A stretch of DNA of 64,000 nucleotides from Lunularia cruciata (taxonomy: Eukaryota; Streptophyta; Marchantiopsida; Lunulariales; Lunulariaceae), in assembly GCA_948567375.1 (NCBI GenBank), contig OX419759.1, positions 29,923,493 to 29,987,492 on the forward strand. Reading direction: 5' to 3'. The notes under the pieces were generated by a model. The model did no database searches. It was not told the origin of the DNA and saw nothing but the letters and a program-made list of their open reading frames with translations. Of this stretch, positions 40,561 to 53,249 are shown in pieces; the first letter of the stretch is position 1; every line of letters starts with the position of its first letter. The position numbers and the translations under genes were made by a program.

Positions 40561-43064
40561 CACTAGCTCATTAGAGGCCAGGGGAATGTGTTGTGTATGA
40601 ATACATCCCTCACGGATGCTCTAATCCAAGGTATCATATATGGGAAACATGCAATTATGCTCCTGCATTGTTCAAAAAAGTGCAGGAATGTTGTGTTGGA
40701 TTCAAGAAGGCATTCCAGATACATGAAACAAAGGGAGTGAAGACTTTTAGTATGGGATCCATACTAATAGCAATCATGGAATACTTGACCCTGGGCGCCT
40801 TCCAATCGAAGGAAAATCTAGTCAAGGAGGTAGCTCCCAACCTCTCAAATGCCAATTTTTTAGAAGAGCTACCAAGAAATTACAAAGTAGGTTGGGGCAA
40901 AGTAAGTGACACCCCATGTGATGGCCCAATTGATCTCCCACTTTACCAAATGGACCAGTAGAGAGCAGTAGAATCTCTTAAAGTTGAAAATGCCCACAAA
41001 TCTTGGAGCACAGGAAGTAGAGCTACGAGAACCCCCACAATCCCGCAGAGTAGAGGCTATGGGCAGTAAAAGGAAGAAGACAACTAGCCTTGAGAAGGGT
41101 ATGATGGTATCACCAACCTCAACAAAGGAGGGGGAGAAGAAGCTGAGGGTGATGACAAAGAAGCCTACCAGCTATTTCAAGCAAGTAGACCGGCTCAACC
41201 AAAGATGAGGGCCTCTAGTGGCCAAAGGAAAGAAGGTAACAATGGAAGCTTTGGGAAGCCCTACCAAGCACAAGCAATAGGAGAAGGTCAACATCATCAA
41301 CTTTGAGGATGATTCACTTGGACCTTGTAGAAATGTGCCTGCCCTACCAGAGCAAAGGATTGAAGTAGGAGGGTGTAGGGGTAGTGTCACCAGCATGGTT
41401 CTATTGGTGAATGACAATATGGATTTCCTTGGTCTAGGTACTACCTTAACACCAATATCTCCAATGAAAAATTTCTTCCCTATCCTGAAGGGCACTCCCA
41501 TCTTTCACCTAATGCCCAAGGAGGGGCTGAGTAGTTCTCAAGATGCCAACGTTGTGACCAGGAGGCTGCAAGTAGCTGATCCTGCAAAACAGAACAGGTT
41601 GAATTCATCTACCCAGCTAATAGACGCCCTTGTTGGTAAGCATGGAATACCATATCCAAGGGCTAGACAACCCTAACCAAGCATGGAGGCTTGGTTTGGT
41701 CTCTGTTTTGATGAAGCTAAGATGTGGTCATTTTGCCTGTATTAAAGTACAATCACTACAGGAGGAACATGAATGTTGTATGGGAGAATTCCCATAAAGC
41801 ATTGGTGGCAAAGCTTAATTAGCCAGAGAAGGAGTTCATATGGCAGAAATAGTTTACCTCTACTTGGAAAGAGTTAGGGGAGACACTAATTCAACTTCAA
41901 ACTCTTTGGACCAACAAGCAACTACCAATCACTAGTTGAAATTCGAGAAGTTGAAAACCCAACAGCTAGAGGGAGGTCTTTGCATACTATGGGACTAGGC
42001 ATCCCATGCAAAAGAGGACTCCAAGGTAGTTGTGGAGAAGATATTGGAATTTTCCATTATTATTGACCCTTCCCGCAACAAAGCGGAGGACTTGAAGTTG
42101 TCACAGTCTGCACTAGAAGCAAAGGTTACAACTCTAGAAGCATATTGGGAAATGCTTAGACAAGCTTTGGAGGGGGAGATGGAGTCTCACCCGGTTGACA
42201 ATAAATGAGCTCATTTCTAAGAAGGTGTGATATTAGAAGGACCTTCTCTATTACAAGGGAAAAAGGAGGGAGGAGCAAGCAGAGGTAGAGGCAGAATAGA
42301 TATTCAAAAATGATCTCACACTATGGGAGCAGGAAGTTGGAGTAAAGAGTGAACCAACTACTCCAGTTTATCAACTATAACAATTAACATCTCTCTCAGA
42401 GGAAGAAGACTCCAAAGTAGAAGAATAGCTTGACAAAAAATCAGGGAAGAGATGAGCTAGAAGGATCTGGAGGGGGTAGATCACCAAGAAAGGGAAACCT
42501 TAAGGATGATGGAGCAGGTTCATTCAGGACAAAATCCAGAGGCATTCCCGTAGGTGAGAGGTCATCTGCATTCAACTCTTCAAGACCTACAACTCTTGTC
42601 AATACTGCTGGTGGTAAGAAGAGGTCAGGTCCGAGTTTCCCAAAGAGAGGGAGCCTGAAGTCATCAAGGGGCCCCTAAAGGAAAACTTAGGGTAGTCCAA
42701 TAGGGACAAGAACTATGGGAAAAAGGTCCCCAAGGGATGAGATAAATAGTACTATGGGGTGCTAGCAGTCCCAAACACAAAGGTAATAAGGGGCAGGAGG
42801 CATTTGCTAAAGAGGAGCTGGTGATTAAAAAATACCAGAATTTGGGGAGCACTATAGAGGCAACTCATATAGTGGATCTCTTGGAGCCAATCATAGAAAA
42901 AGAGTCTAAGGGTTCCTATAGTGGAAATAGCTATGGATATCCTAGACAAAGGGATGAGCCAATTAAGCTCATATGTAGATGGAGAAGAAGCTTTTACAAG
43001 ATTGATAGAGCAACATTCCGGGCTGAAAAATGTTGCAAGATCTTCTATTTAAGAAATGGAGTTG
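40561..43064 (+). pseudogene. Unidentified degenerate coding region
   Basis: Plus-strand open stretches at 40,593-40,961, 40,984-41,208, 41,335-41,676 and 42,430-42,678, linked by similar sequence across stops. Content: a globular-looking start (PALFKKVQECCVGFKKAFQIH, SMGSILIAIMEYLTLGAF), then Lys/Ser/Pro-rich linker (GSKRKKTTSLEKGMMVSPTS), then charged segments. No gag knuckle, protease or RT motif. The plan (globular N-part, charged linker, possible coils) resembles the family A U3 protein, but I see no sequence match. It ends where a minus family A LTR starts (43,065). Confidence 0.35.
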
Positions 43065-46000
43065 TGACAACCTGGCAATTATCACTTTTGCGGTAATTGG
43101 GTAAGTAAAGTTTATTCCCGTAGAGATACTAGTCAGAAATGTCCAAATACAAAGTCAAACAGTAACATGTAGTTCTTCTTGGTTGCATCTTTAGTCTCTC
43201 AGGTAGAAACTACACCCAAAAGAGAGTAACAAGCTCACAATCTTGACCACTTGTCACGAATACACACTCATAGTCACAACATAGCAAATTCTGTCCAATC
43301 AAATCTTGATTGTGATGATTCAGATTCTCTCTAAGACAGCATTTCATTGCAAAACAATTTTGCCTCAAAATTGTGTTCCACCCTTTCACTAAAGGCACAA
43401 CTTCCTTGATCAAAATTGCTTCACATCAACACTACACTGCATTCACAAATGCAAAATACTACCAACACTACAATTCCGCTCAGATCTATCAAGGCATTGC
43501 TCCGATTGCACTTCACTCAGGATCACACACACAAAACAAAGATCAAGGCTGTGGAATCCAACACCCATAGACACACTGACTTGCACTTCGAAAATTCTCC
43601 CAACACTCACAAACACAAAAACTCAAAATCAAGCTCAAGCTACAAGCACTGAAAACAACACTTCACTTTATCTATCTTAAAAAATATGAATACTAAACAA
43701 TATGATACTACGAATGTCACTCTTAAATAGTGAAGCAAACGACAATTCTTCCAAATGTACCGCTTTCTAACATCTCTTCCTACCTGCAGATCCGAATTGA
43801 CAAACCACCTCTTCATATCTACCTCTTAAATTCTCAAAATCTGTTTCTACTCTAATCTGATGTCAATCTACTCATCTGCTTTCAAACCTGATGATCTTCC
43901 TATCACTTCTCCTCCAGGTATATCTACAACTACCAAATCCTTCACTACTTCTTCTATTTCTTCATTGAGAACTAAAATTGAGGTCATGGGTAATCTTTCT
44001 ATCTCTTTATCTTCCGACCCACTTTTCTTTGATGTCTCAAATAGCAAGTCTGATGACACCTAAATTCCTACTTCTGTAACATCGGACTCTCTCTCCTCTA
44101 TCACACTACTCCTAATTCTTTCTTACTCTGAATTGACTAAATCTAATCTGAGACTGACATTGTCTCCTACTTCTAACATCTTCCGATCTACTCTCCCTTA
44201 ATTGGGTCAGCAAAGTATTCATATCCACATCTTTGGCTTTCCTCTTCCGAGTTTCCTGCACAAGCAACTTTAACTTGTGTAATCTCGCTTCTTCCAATCT
44301 TCCTTCAGCCTCAGTGCACAGCATAGCTCTCAATTTTCCCGCAACGTCTCCTATTGATTCCGACTCATACCCTTGAGACCGCTTTGCCTTCAACTCTTCT
44401 CAGTACATCTTCAATTCATCTTTTTACTCAGCAACAAGCATCTTCTTCTCCTCCCCATACTGAGAACTCTGCAACTCAGCACTTTGTACCAACCCATGCT
44501 ATCTTTCTTCTTCTTGATTTCTGACCGCCAACTCTCTCTGCCATGCTTGATCCTTCCCGGCTACACTTTTCCTCAAGCTTCCTAACTCCTGCTCCATTAT
44601 TGCTGCCATTGCCTTTACATGAATACTCTTGATGCGTACTTCACTGACTTTGTCTTTCATCTTGGTTAGCAACATTGTCTGCTCCTTCAATTCTTTGGCT
44701 TGACGCTGTATTTCTCTCCTTCTTACCTCAAAACTCTCTTGAAACTTCTTGAAAGTCTTCTTCTTCAAGACTATATCAACCCAAAGTTCGTCAACTTCCT
44801 CATCTCTTTGGGTTATGCGCTCCTACAAATCCTTCACTTCAGCCAGCAAATACTTCATCACCTGCAGCTCATTCGTCACCTTCATACGATTTTGGGGAAT
44901 TACCTTCAGGTGCTCTTTTAACAGCCCCAACAATGGAGTGACCACCTTTGATAGATCTTGTATTCCTCCAAATTTCCCTTTGTCTTCAGCTCCATCTTCG
45001 TACTTTGCTTCTTCCACCGGCTCCTTCTTCCGAAGTTGCAATCTTCGTATCTTTAGCAACACTGCTTCCAAGCTTCCTTCTTCCTTACCCACTAAACTTG
45101 GACCCGCAAGATACTCCTTTTGTTGTTCAGCCCCCTTCTCTTCCACAACCAGGGCTATGCAATGATTCTTCTTTCTAGGTACACTGTCAATCATTGCATG
45201 ACAAGCTTCATCCTCTTCTTCTTCCCCAACCAATTGCTGAACCTTGTCTTCACCCTCACTTTTGCTTCCGAATTCCTCACTTTGTAAAGTGACTTTGGGT
45301 TCTTCTGAGTCCTCTCCTCTAGACTTTGTCTTCCCTTCAAACTCGGTTTCCAACAGTTCTTCTTTCACCACCTTCTTACCCTACAGAACCAGTCTTCGGG
45401 TCTTCCTTTGTGCTGGCGGCGGCTTTACTTCCTCAGATTTATTGTGCTTCTTTGTCTTTGGGCTTGTGACTTCTTCCATCTTCCATTGTCCTGTCCTCAA
45501 GAAGTGATCATCATTGGCTTGCAGGTGTCCCATATATTGTTGCTCTTCTTCATCCGCTTCCCGTCTCAAATCAGGATGGAAATGCAACACCATGCGACGC
45601 CTCTCCTCCGTTGTCAGCAAGTTCAACCCAAAGTAGAAGTTTGCTGCAAACAGTGCAAAATAATGTGGAGGTGAACTTGTCCTCCAATTGACCACCATCT
45701 GCCTTGTTCGTTGGTGGAAACACTTTGCCCAGTTCACCTTCACTCCTGCAAACATCTGGTGGAAAAAGACAGCTTGCTGCATGTTCACGTAAGTTGTTCA
45801 TTCCGGTTTGAACATGGCCATTATTGCCCCCACGATACTTTGTTTAATTGAGTCCCAATAGGACTCCACCTTGTAACCATTTGTGGTACATGGAGCTAAG
45901 AACGAATTTCATATGTCCACCGTCTCCTCTGCAGCATCACACTTCCGATAGGACGTGATCCTTGTTAGTTCTCCTGCTTCTTTCCCCAACACTAACGTCC

Positions 46001-46138
46001 AATCCGACTCAGCCCATCAAGCTGGATTTCCTCTCTTTGCCTTGACTTCAGGGCCTTCCTTGCAATTACTAGCAGCTATTTCTGCCATGACTCCTGGGAA
46101 ACTGAAATTTTTAGTTCCATGCTAAGAAAGTCATACAA
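43065..46138 (-). mobile_element. Family A LTR, minus, lacking its head
   Basis: The minus LTR end is at 43,065 (TTGTCA), R/U5 to about 43,720, TATA-like (cactcttaaatagtg) at 43,720-43,734, then the U3 frame from its tail at about 43,860 to the LSFP region near 46,110. Good open pieces: 44,112-44,393, 44,499-44,768 (coiled coil), 44,823-45,371 (182 codons, acidic linker) and 45,381-45,788 (middle block with QAVFFHQMFAG, FALFAANFYFGLNLL, HFHPDLRREADEEEQ). The frame is less broken than in most copies. Confidence 0.75.
44823..45371 (-). CDS. Family A U3 protein, acidic linker segment
   Basis: 182 codons without stop. Very acidic (EEEDEACHAMID, EEKGAEQQKEYLAG), Lys-rich patches, no known domain. 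Lies between the middle block (45,381-45,788) and the coiled coil (44,499-44,768) with only short breaks, so nearly the whole C-terminal two-thirds of the protein can be followed in this copy. Confidence 0.5.
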   Translation of the reverse strand: MVKEELLETEFEGKTKSRGEDSEEPKVTLQSEEFGSKSEGEDKVQQLVGEEEEDEACHAMIDSVPRKKNHCIALVVEEKGAEQQKEYLAGPSLVGKEEGSLEAVLLKIRRLQLRKKEPVEEAKYEDGAEDKGKFGGIQDLSKVVTPLLGLLKEHLKVIPQNRMKVTNELQVMKYLLAEVKDL

Positions 46139-46513
46139 AGTCTAGTTGGCAAGATGACAGATGTTGCGGGGTCTTCTATCAAAGAAGTGGAGTACCGGTT
46201 GGCACTTGATGTATCAAAATTGGTCAAACAATGGGCAAAAAGAATAGGTCCACTAGCACCAGACTTCCCATAATTCCTATCCTTACAATCATACTAACCC
46301 AAATGCACAAAAGCTCCATTAGAGTGATTTTCTGTTGGTTGAACTAAGCAATGACTATTATAAAGAAAACCCATTCTGATTCTTATGATGATTGAGTGTT
46401 GAGTCCTATCTTCAATCTATGAATGTGTAGTGGTGCTCCTCATTGTGCTCATTGCATTCTTGCATATATCATAGAGTGCTTTGCAGTACTATTGGTAGCA
46501 TTTCACTACTTAT
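46139..46513. other. Unassigned 375-bp island
   Basis: No match to families A-C. It contains one small exon-like open frame, ATG 46,154 to stop 46,273 (39 codons, EVEYRLALDVSKLVKQWAKR), which may be a captured exon or chance. The remainder shows nothing. Flanked by a minus LTR truncated at 46,138 and a plus LTR starting at 46,514. Confidence 0.35.
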
Positions 46514-48567
46514 TATGGTACCTACATTTTTTTTTTAAAAGTTTTCATCCTATTTTTGAAGAAGAAGTGTATAGAGAAAGTCCTATTGTACCGGTATGGC
46601 ATCAGAAGGCAAAGAATGGTGTCTTTGGGTTGTAACCCAAAGTACAGGGACTTTGTGTTAGAAGAAAAAATACTTGGATTGGTCCTATCAGCATTCAACC
46701 CAAAGTAAGGAGACTTTGTCCCCGGATGCTCAACTAGAGACGAGGATAGTGTAACAACTTTCCTTTAGTTTAGGGTTTAGGGGTTAGGTACTGCACACAA
46801 AAATGGCTGGCCTACAAGCAGGGGAAAATTGACATTGATAGGAGTATGCAGAAGGTGTGATTTCTCGGCAAAAGCTCGAAGTGAAGAAAGAGTAAGGAAA
46901 CACGCTACTATAAGATTTGGGATTGAGACAAAGATATGACAAGTTACTTTCCATCACCATTAAGGAGTTGTCCTAAGGGAGATCAGAAAAAAAGGATTGT
47001 AGTAAGATACATACTTTTGCATCAAGAGGAAGTCAGGATTGTTAGTCCGGGAATTGGGCGGAAGAGTTGTCACCAACCCTGAGTGGAGGAGAGTAAGATA
47101 GGAGGTGGAAAGAAGAACTCATAATTTGCAATGAGAAATCATGCAATTTGGAGGTTAGATGTGATTGCAAGGATTGAAGTCTTGAGCAAGCTTTGGATGA
47201 CATTTTTGGCATGGAATTGGAACCTTAGTTTTCCAGATTTCATGATCAAGATAATAGAGAGTTAGTGTCTAGACGGACCCAAGGCAGAAGGTAAGAGAGG
47301 AAATCCGGCTTGATGGACATAGTTGGATTGGAGGTAACTACTTGGAAGAGAGGCAGGTGAGGAGCAAGGAGCCACATTCTTGGAGAGAGGAGAGGTAGCT
47401 AAAGAAACCTAGGAGGTACAAGACGCTTTTTCTTCAAAACGCACAAAAGATGGATATAAGGTCAAACGTTATAAGGACATATGAGGAGAGGCATTGTAGG
47501 AGCAATGATGGCCATCTTCAAGCCACAGCAAACCACATATGTGATGAAACACCAAGCAGTGTTTTCCCCATAAGATGTTTGCAAGGGAACCCATCAATTG
47601 GGCGAAGTGTTTTCATTAGAGCATGAGACAAATAGTGTGGAATTTATAAGATGAGATGCCTTCATACTACATTGTGCCATTTGCAGCCCATTTTTGCTTG
47701 GGATGAAATTTATTGAATGCGGCGGAATGACACAAGATGGTGTTGCACTTCCATCCCGACTTGAGGAGAGATGCTGATACAGATGAGCAATGGTACATTC
47801 TTCAGATCAGAAGCAATGACAAGTACTATGCACAAACAAGGCAGAGTGTGAGATTGGCGGTGAATGCTCCAAAGTCAAAGAAGGGGAGTCAACCCAAAGA
47901 AGAATAAGCAGCGATGAGACCACTAAAGACCAACAAAATGAACCCCAAGAAGGATTTGGTGGTAATAGCATCGTCGGAAGAAGAATTAGAAGGTGAGGCC
48001 GAGTGCAAGTAAGAAGACTCAAATAGAAAAGGGGAACCCAAACTCACATTGCAAAGTGGTGAAGCAAGTAGCAAGAGTGAGGACGGAGTGGAGATGCAGC
48101 TTGAACCAAAGGGAGAAGAGGGAAAGTTGGATATGGTAGAAGAAGATAACCAGAAGGAAGAAGAGGAAGTTCCAAAGAAATTGGAGAAGAAGGTTCTCAT
48201 TTTGAGAGGTGTCCTATCAAGAAGAGAAATGGAGAGTGAGAGTTCAGGGAGCAAGAAATCAATTCCAATCAAGCGACTTCAATTGAGGAGAAGAGTGTCA
48301 AGCAAAGAAGAAGCAAAGAAGGAGAAAAGCCTGTAAGCAAAAGGGAACCAGATCTGAGGGGTAGAGTACCTACAAGAGATTGTCTGCCCATTGCTAATGA
48401 AGTTGGAGGAGAATAAGAAAGAAATGTAATTGGAGTATTTTGATGTAAAAACTGCTTTGCAAGTGTTAGCACGGTTAGAAGAAGAAAACTTGGAGTTGAA
48501 GGAGAGTATAACCCGAGGAGAGGAACAAAAGGAGATATTATGAGTAGATGCAGTAGTACAAAATCAG

Positions 48568-48933
48568 GTGATTGAAAATTTAAAGAGAGAAGTGGGGAGT
48601 AAAGAGAGAATAATAGAGCATAAGGTCATAGCCAGAGAAAGACATATAGCTAAGTATAAAATCTTGAAACAACAGTTTGTTGATTCTCGATTAGAAGTCA
48701 TCCATGCTATGGCAAGGGTAGCAAAGAAGGAGCAAGAACTCAATAGAATGATCCTGAGTGTAGAAGAGAAGAAGCAACTTTGGCAAAGAGAGTCAACAAT
48801 GAGGTATAAAGAAGAAGAAATATTGAGGGAGTTACTTCGTAATCTAGAAGAGAAGGTAGTGCAAAAAGAGAAAGAGAAGGAGAATATGAAGGCCAAATTT
48901 GAGGCTGAACTGGCAATGTACTCAGAGGACTAG
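48568..48933 (+). CDS. Family A U3 protein, coiled-coil segment
   Basis: 121 codons of almost continuous heptads (KREVGSKERIIEHKVIARER, VAKKEQELNRMILSVEEKKQ, LRNLEEKVVQKEKEKENMKA). Matches 58,533-58,760 closely and the minus copies at 44,499 and 32,520. Predicted structure is a long parallel coil, suggesting self-assembly. No enzyme motif. Confidence 0.5.
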   Translation: MIENLKREVGSKERIIEHKVIARERHIAKYKILKQQFVDSRLEVIHAMARVAKKEQELNRMILSVEEKKQLWQRESTMRYKEEEILRELLRNLEEKVVQKEKEKENMKAKFEAELAMYSED

Positions 48934-49231
48934 CAGGCGGACATGAGAGAAAAATGAGGCTCTCAACCATTGAAGGAGATGGTAGTGAAGATGAATGCAA
49001 TGCTGAGTACTAAAGCCAGTGTAAGAATTGAAGAAACTAGGTTGCACGAGTTAAATTGTTGGTGTAGGAGACGAGGAGAAAAAGTGCAAAGGATAAGGAC
49101 TTGAATGCTTTACTGATTAGTCTCAAAACTTGTATAGATAGGAAGATATTGGAAGTGGAAGACAATATCACGATTAGATTAGATTAGATTTAGTTAAGTT
49201 AACAGTAGATAAACTTTGGAAGGATGTAAAA

Positions 49232-49474
49232 GTGAAACCCAAAGTAGGAGAAGGAGGAGTACAAATATCTTTGGAGTTTCCATTGGAGATGTTAAAGAAA
49301 GATGGGTTGCACAAAGAAGATGTATATAGGTTACCCATGACGGGAATTGCAGATCAGAGTGAAGTGTTAGAATTGGTAGAAGAGTTAGTAGTTGTAAAAC
49401 CCAAGGGTAGAGTAGTATGTGAGGTTACTTTGGGTTTGGAAGCCAAAGAAGAAGTAGACATCGGATCAAAGTAG
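49232..49474 (+). CDS. Family A U3 protein, conserved tail
   Basis: 80 codons: KVGEGGVQISLEFPLEMLKK, then DVYRLPMTGIADQSEVLELVEEL, VVVKPKGRVVCEVTLGLEAK and EEVDIGSK plus stop. This tail is the best conserved part among copies and is followed 110-120 bp later by the LTR TATA region. Confidence 0.5.
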   Translation: MKPKVGEGGVQISLEFPLEMLKKDGLHKEDVYRLPMTGIADQSEVLELVEELVVVKPKGRVVCEVTLGLEAKEEVDIGSK

Positions 49475-50139
49475 TAACAGATTTGAGATTTGAAGAGGCA
49501 AAGATGAAGAGGTGCATTGTCATTTTGGATCTGCAGGCAGGAAAAGTTGTTGTAGAACGGTAAAGTTGTTAGCAATTGTTGATTGCTCTACTATTTAAAG
49601 GAAGCATTCACAGTATATTGTTGTTCAATGCTCACAATTCTGAGAATAGATAAAGCAAAGTGTTGTGAAGTAATGCTCGTCACTTGAGCTTAATTCTGAG
49701 TATCAACTTTGTGTTTGTGTTTGTGTTTGTGAGTGTGTGGAGAATTTCAAAGTGCAAGTCAATGTGCTTGTTGGATGTTGGGTTCCGGAGTCTTGATCTT
49801 CATTCTGTGTGTTTGATCTTGAGTGAAGTGCAATCAGAGCAATGTCTTGACAAATCTAAGAGCAATTGTAGTGTTGGTAGTATTCTGTAGTTGTGAGTGC
49901 AGTGTAATGTTGGTGTGAAGCAATTTTGATTGAGTAAGTTGTGCTTTCAATGGAGGGGTGGAACACAATTCTAAAGCAAAGTCATTTTGCAGTGAAGTGC
50001 CATTTTTGGGAGAGACTAGATCATCACAATCAAGATTGTTTGCAAAGATTTGATGGAATTGTGATTAAGTATGACATTTTTGTATGACAAGACTATGATT
50101 CAATGCTTGTTACTCTCTTTTGGTTGTGGTTTCTACCTG

Positions 50140-53062
50140 GTCTTCCTATCACTTCTCCTTCTTTGGGTCTATCTTCAACTACCAAATCCTTCACTTTTTC
50201 TTCACTATGAACTACAATTAAGGTCACGGGTAACCTTTCTATCTCTTTATCTCCCAACCCACTCTTCTCTAATATCTCAAAGGACAACTCCAAAGATACA
50301 TGCACCCCTACTTCTACTACTTTGGAATTCTTATCTTCTTGCACACTACTCCTAAGTCTCTCTAACTCTTAGTTCACTAAATCTAATCTAGGACTCACAT
50401 TGTCTCCTACCTCCAACATCTTTCTATCTACTCTTTCCCTTAAACAAATCAGAAGAGTGTTCATATCTACATCTTTTTCTCTCCTCTTCCGAGTTTCCTA
50501 CATCAGCAATTTCAATTTGTGTAGTCTTGCTTCCTCCAACCTTCCTTTGGCCTGCGTGCTTAGCATGGCCCGTAGACTCCCAACAACTTCTCCTACTGAT
50601 TCGGATGCACACCCCCAAGATTGCTCTACCTTCAACTCTTCTTGGTACATCTTCAACTTGTATTTGTACCCAACAGCAAGCATTTTCTTCTCCTCCGCAT
50701 ACTAAGAACTCTGTAGCTCAACACTTCTTACCAAATCTCTCAATCTTTCTTCCTCTTGATGTTGGATCAACAACTCTCTCTCCCATGCTTGATCTTTCCT
50801 TGTTGCACTCTTCTTCAAGCCCTCTAACTCCTGCTCCATCACTGCTACTATCACTTTCACATGAATACTTTTGATTTGAGCTCACTGACCTCCTCTTTTA
50901 TCTTCACCAGCAACATTGTATGCTCCTTCAACTCTTTGGCTTGATGTTGCATCTCTTTTCCCTACTTCTCAAAACCCTCTTGCAAATTCTCTAACATCTT
51001 CTTCCTCAAGATTGTATCCACCCAAAGCTCCTCAACTTCTTCTTCTCTTTGGGTTGCACTTGCTTGCAAGCCCTTCACTTTGTCTAGTAGGTACTTCACC
51101 ACCTACAACTCATTCTTCACCTTCATACAATCTTGTGGGATAACCTTCTGCTGCACCTCCACCAGCTCCAACAATGGAGTCACAATCTAACTAAAATATT
51201 CTACTCCTCCAAAGCTCTCTTTTTCTTTGGCTCCATCTTTGTACTTTATCTCTTCCGCCGGCTCCTTCTCCCAAAGTCTTGATCTTAGTACTTTCAGCAA
51301 TATTGATTCCCAGCTTCAGTCTTCCTTACCGGCTGAATTTGGTCCTCCAAGGTCTTCCATTGTTGCTTTCTTATCTCTGCCTCCCTTGCAGTCTTCCTTC
51401 TTTGGCTCTGCATCCATCTCCTTCATGACCAATTCCAAACAAGAATTATCTCTTCCCTCCATACGGCAACTGTTGCATGAAATGCTTCATCTTCTTCTGC
51501 TTCAGCTGATTGCTGAACTTCCTCTTCACCATCACTCTCACTTTTGGATCCCCCACTTTGTAGTGTGAGCTCTGCTTCTTCTGATTCTTTTCCTCTGGAC
51601 TCTATCTCCCCTTCAGACTCTATTTTTGATGTCTCATCTTTCACCGCCTTCTTACCTCACAGAGTAAGTCTTTGGGTCTTCTATTGTGTTTGAGGCAATA
51701 CTACCTCTTTGGGTTTTGTCCACTTCTTTGTCTTTGGACTTCTTCCTTCCACCCTCTCGGGGTGTCTTGTTCTGGTAAAGTGATCATGGTTGGCTCATAG
51801 GTGTGACATGTAATGCTGCTCCTCTTCATCCACTTCTCATCGTAGACCAGGATGGAAATGTGACACCATGCAATGCCTCTCTCCGTTGTCAAAAAATTCA
51901 ATTTGAAGTAGAAGTGTGATGCAAATGGTGCAAAATAATGTGAAGGCAAATTTGTTCTCCAATTGATGATCATCTGCCTCATTTGCTGGTGGAAGCACTT
52001 CACCCAGTTCACCGTCACTCCTGCAAACATCTAGTGGAAGAAGATTTCTTGCTGCATGTTCATGTATGTCATTCATGCAGGTTTGAACATGGCCATTATT
52101 GTGCCTACAATGCTTCATTTGATTGGATCCTGATAGGACTCCACTTTGTAAACTTTGGTAGTACGCGGAGTGAAGAAAAAATTTTGGATTTCTATAGTCT
52201 CCTCTACAACATCACACTTCCAATAGAAGGTGATCCTAGTTGCCTCTCCTACTTTGTTTCCCAATACTAACCTCCAATTCGACTCAGTACATCAAGCCAA
52301 ATTTCCGCTCTTCCCTTGGACTTCAGGGCCTTCCTCACAATTACTAGCAGCTATCTTTACCATGACTCCTAGGAAATTGAAATTCCAATTCCATGCTAAA
52401 ACTGTAATCCAAAGTCTATTCAAGACCTCAATCCTTGCTATGTCATCCTTACCTCTGAATTGCAAAACTCCTCCTTGCGAGTGCATTCTTGGCCTTCTTT
52501 GCCATGATTTGCTCTCTAGTTCTTTGGCACTGAAAAACTATCCCCTCTCCTCAACACGACACTCTAACCCCTTTTGGACTTTGGACAATTTCACTCTCAA
52601 TCGGCTTCTTGAGACACATTATTGCAAGATGACTACTTAGAGGAACAAGATATTGATTTGACATATTTGATTTTTGCTTGCACAATTGCAATTTAATATT
52701 ACCCCAAAATGCAATCATTCTTCAGTCAATTTCAAAATCAGCTCACACTTCTTTTGCATGCTGGTTTGCTTGTCATTTTCAAGCCCTTCTTCTTCTCCTC
52801 CCTTTTCCATTTCTTGCCATGTAGAAAGGTTGTTACCCATCTTTGTATTGGTCATTGCTTCCAGGTCCAAAGATGCCCTTTTTTGGACTTGTCTCTTTGT
52901 AACCCCATCCAAGTACTTCCGGTTTCCGACCCTAAGTTGATTTCTTTGGGTTTACTCTGAAGACACACCAATCCATTCTTTCCTTCATAATTTGGCTTTC
53001 TTACTTACTTCTTCTTCCATACTCTAACAAAATAGAAGAAAACAAAAAAGGTGGGTACCGCA
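50140..53062 (-). mobile_element. Family A LTR, minus, lacking R/U5
   Basis: Begins in the U3 frame tail at 50,140 and reaches the LTR start TGCGGTACCCAC at 53,062. Open pieces: 50,093-50,344, 50,498-50,683, 51,423-51,644, 51,701-52,030, 51,837-52,118 and 52,292-52,486. It shows the order tail, coil, linker, middle block, N-terminus. It overlaps in content with 43,065-46,138, so it is a separate copy. Confidence 0.7.
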
Positions 53063-53249
53063 ATATGTCTTCTACACTTATGACAATTACAGAGGGTACT
53101 TGGGAGGCAAACCTTGGATCCAAGCTTACAAGAGAAGAAGACATAGAGTTTGGAGGTTCCTAAGGAGGAGCTACACAAGTTGTTCTACCTTCAATGTGAA
53201 GCATATGGGTGCTCTGAAAGGACCTTTTATTCAGATTGAGCGAACTATT
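53063..53249. other. 187-bp spacer between head-to-head LTR starts
   Basis: Lies between the minus LTR start at 53,062 and the plus LTR start at 53,250. No match to the three families seen. One frame is open across it (YRGYLGGKPWIQAYKRRR), without a recognised domain. It may be original target DNA. Confidence 0.35.

Larger units (their letters stand above)
46514..50139 (+). mobile_element. Family A LTR, plus, lacking last 230 bp
   Basis: Starts TATGGTACCTACA. Holds leader, TATA-like ctactataag (46,905-46,914), ATG at 46,936, U3 frame in pieces to 49,474, R/U5 from about 49,600, and stops within U5 at 50,139 (…tttctacctg). The U3 frame can be followed from start to tail: middle block 47,220-47,800, acidic linker 48,049-48,336, coiled coil 48,568-48,933, tail 49,232-49,474. 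Confidence 0.75.

Noticed and set aside
52674-52960. Hydrophobic Phe/Leu-rich plus frames as a membrane protein
   Set aside because: They cover the antisense of the family A LTR head and N-terminal frame.
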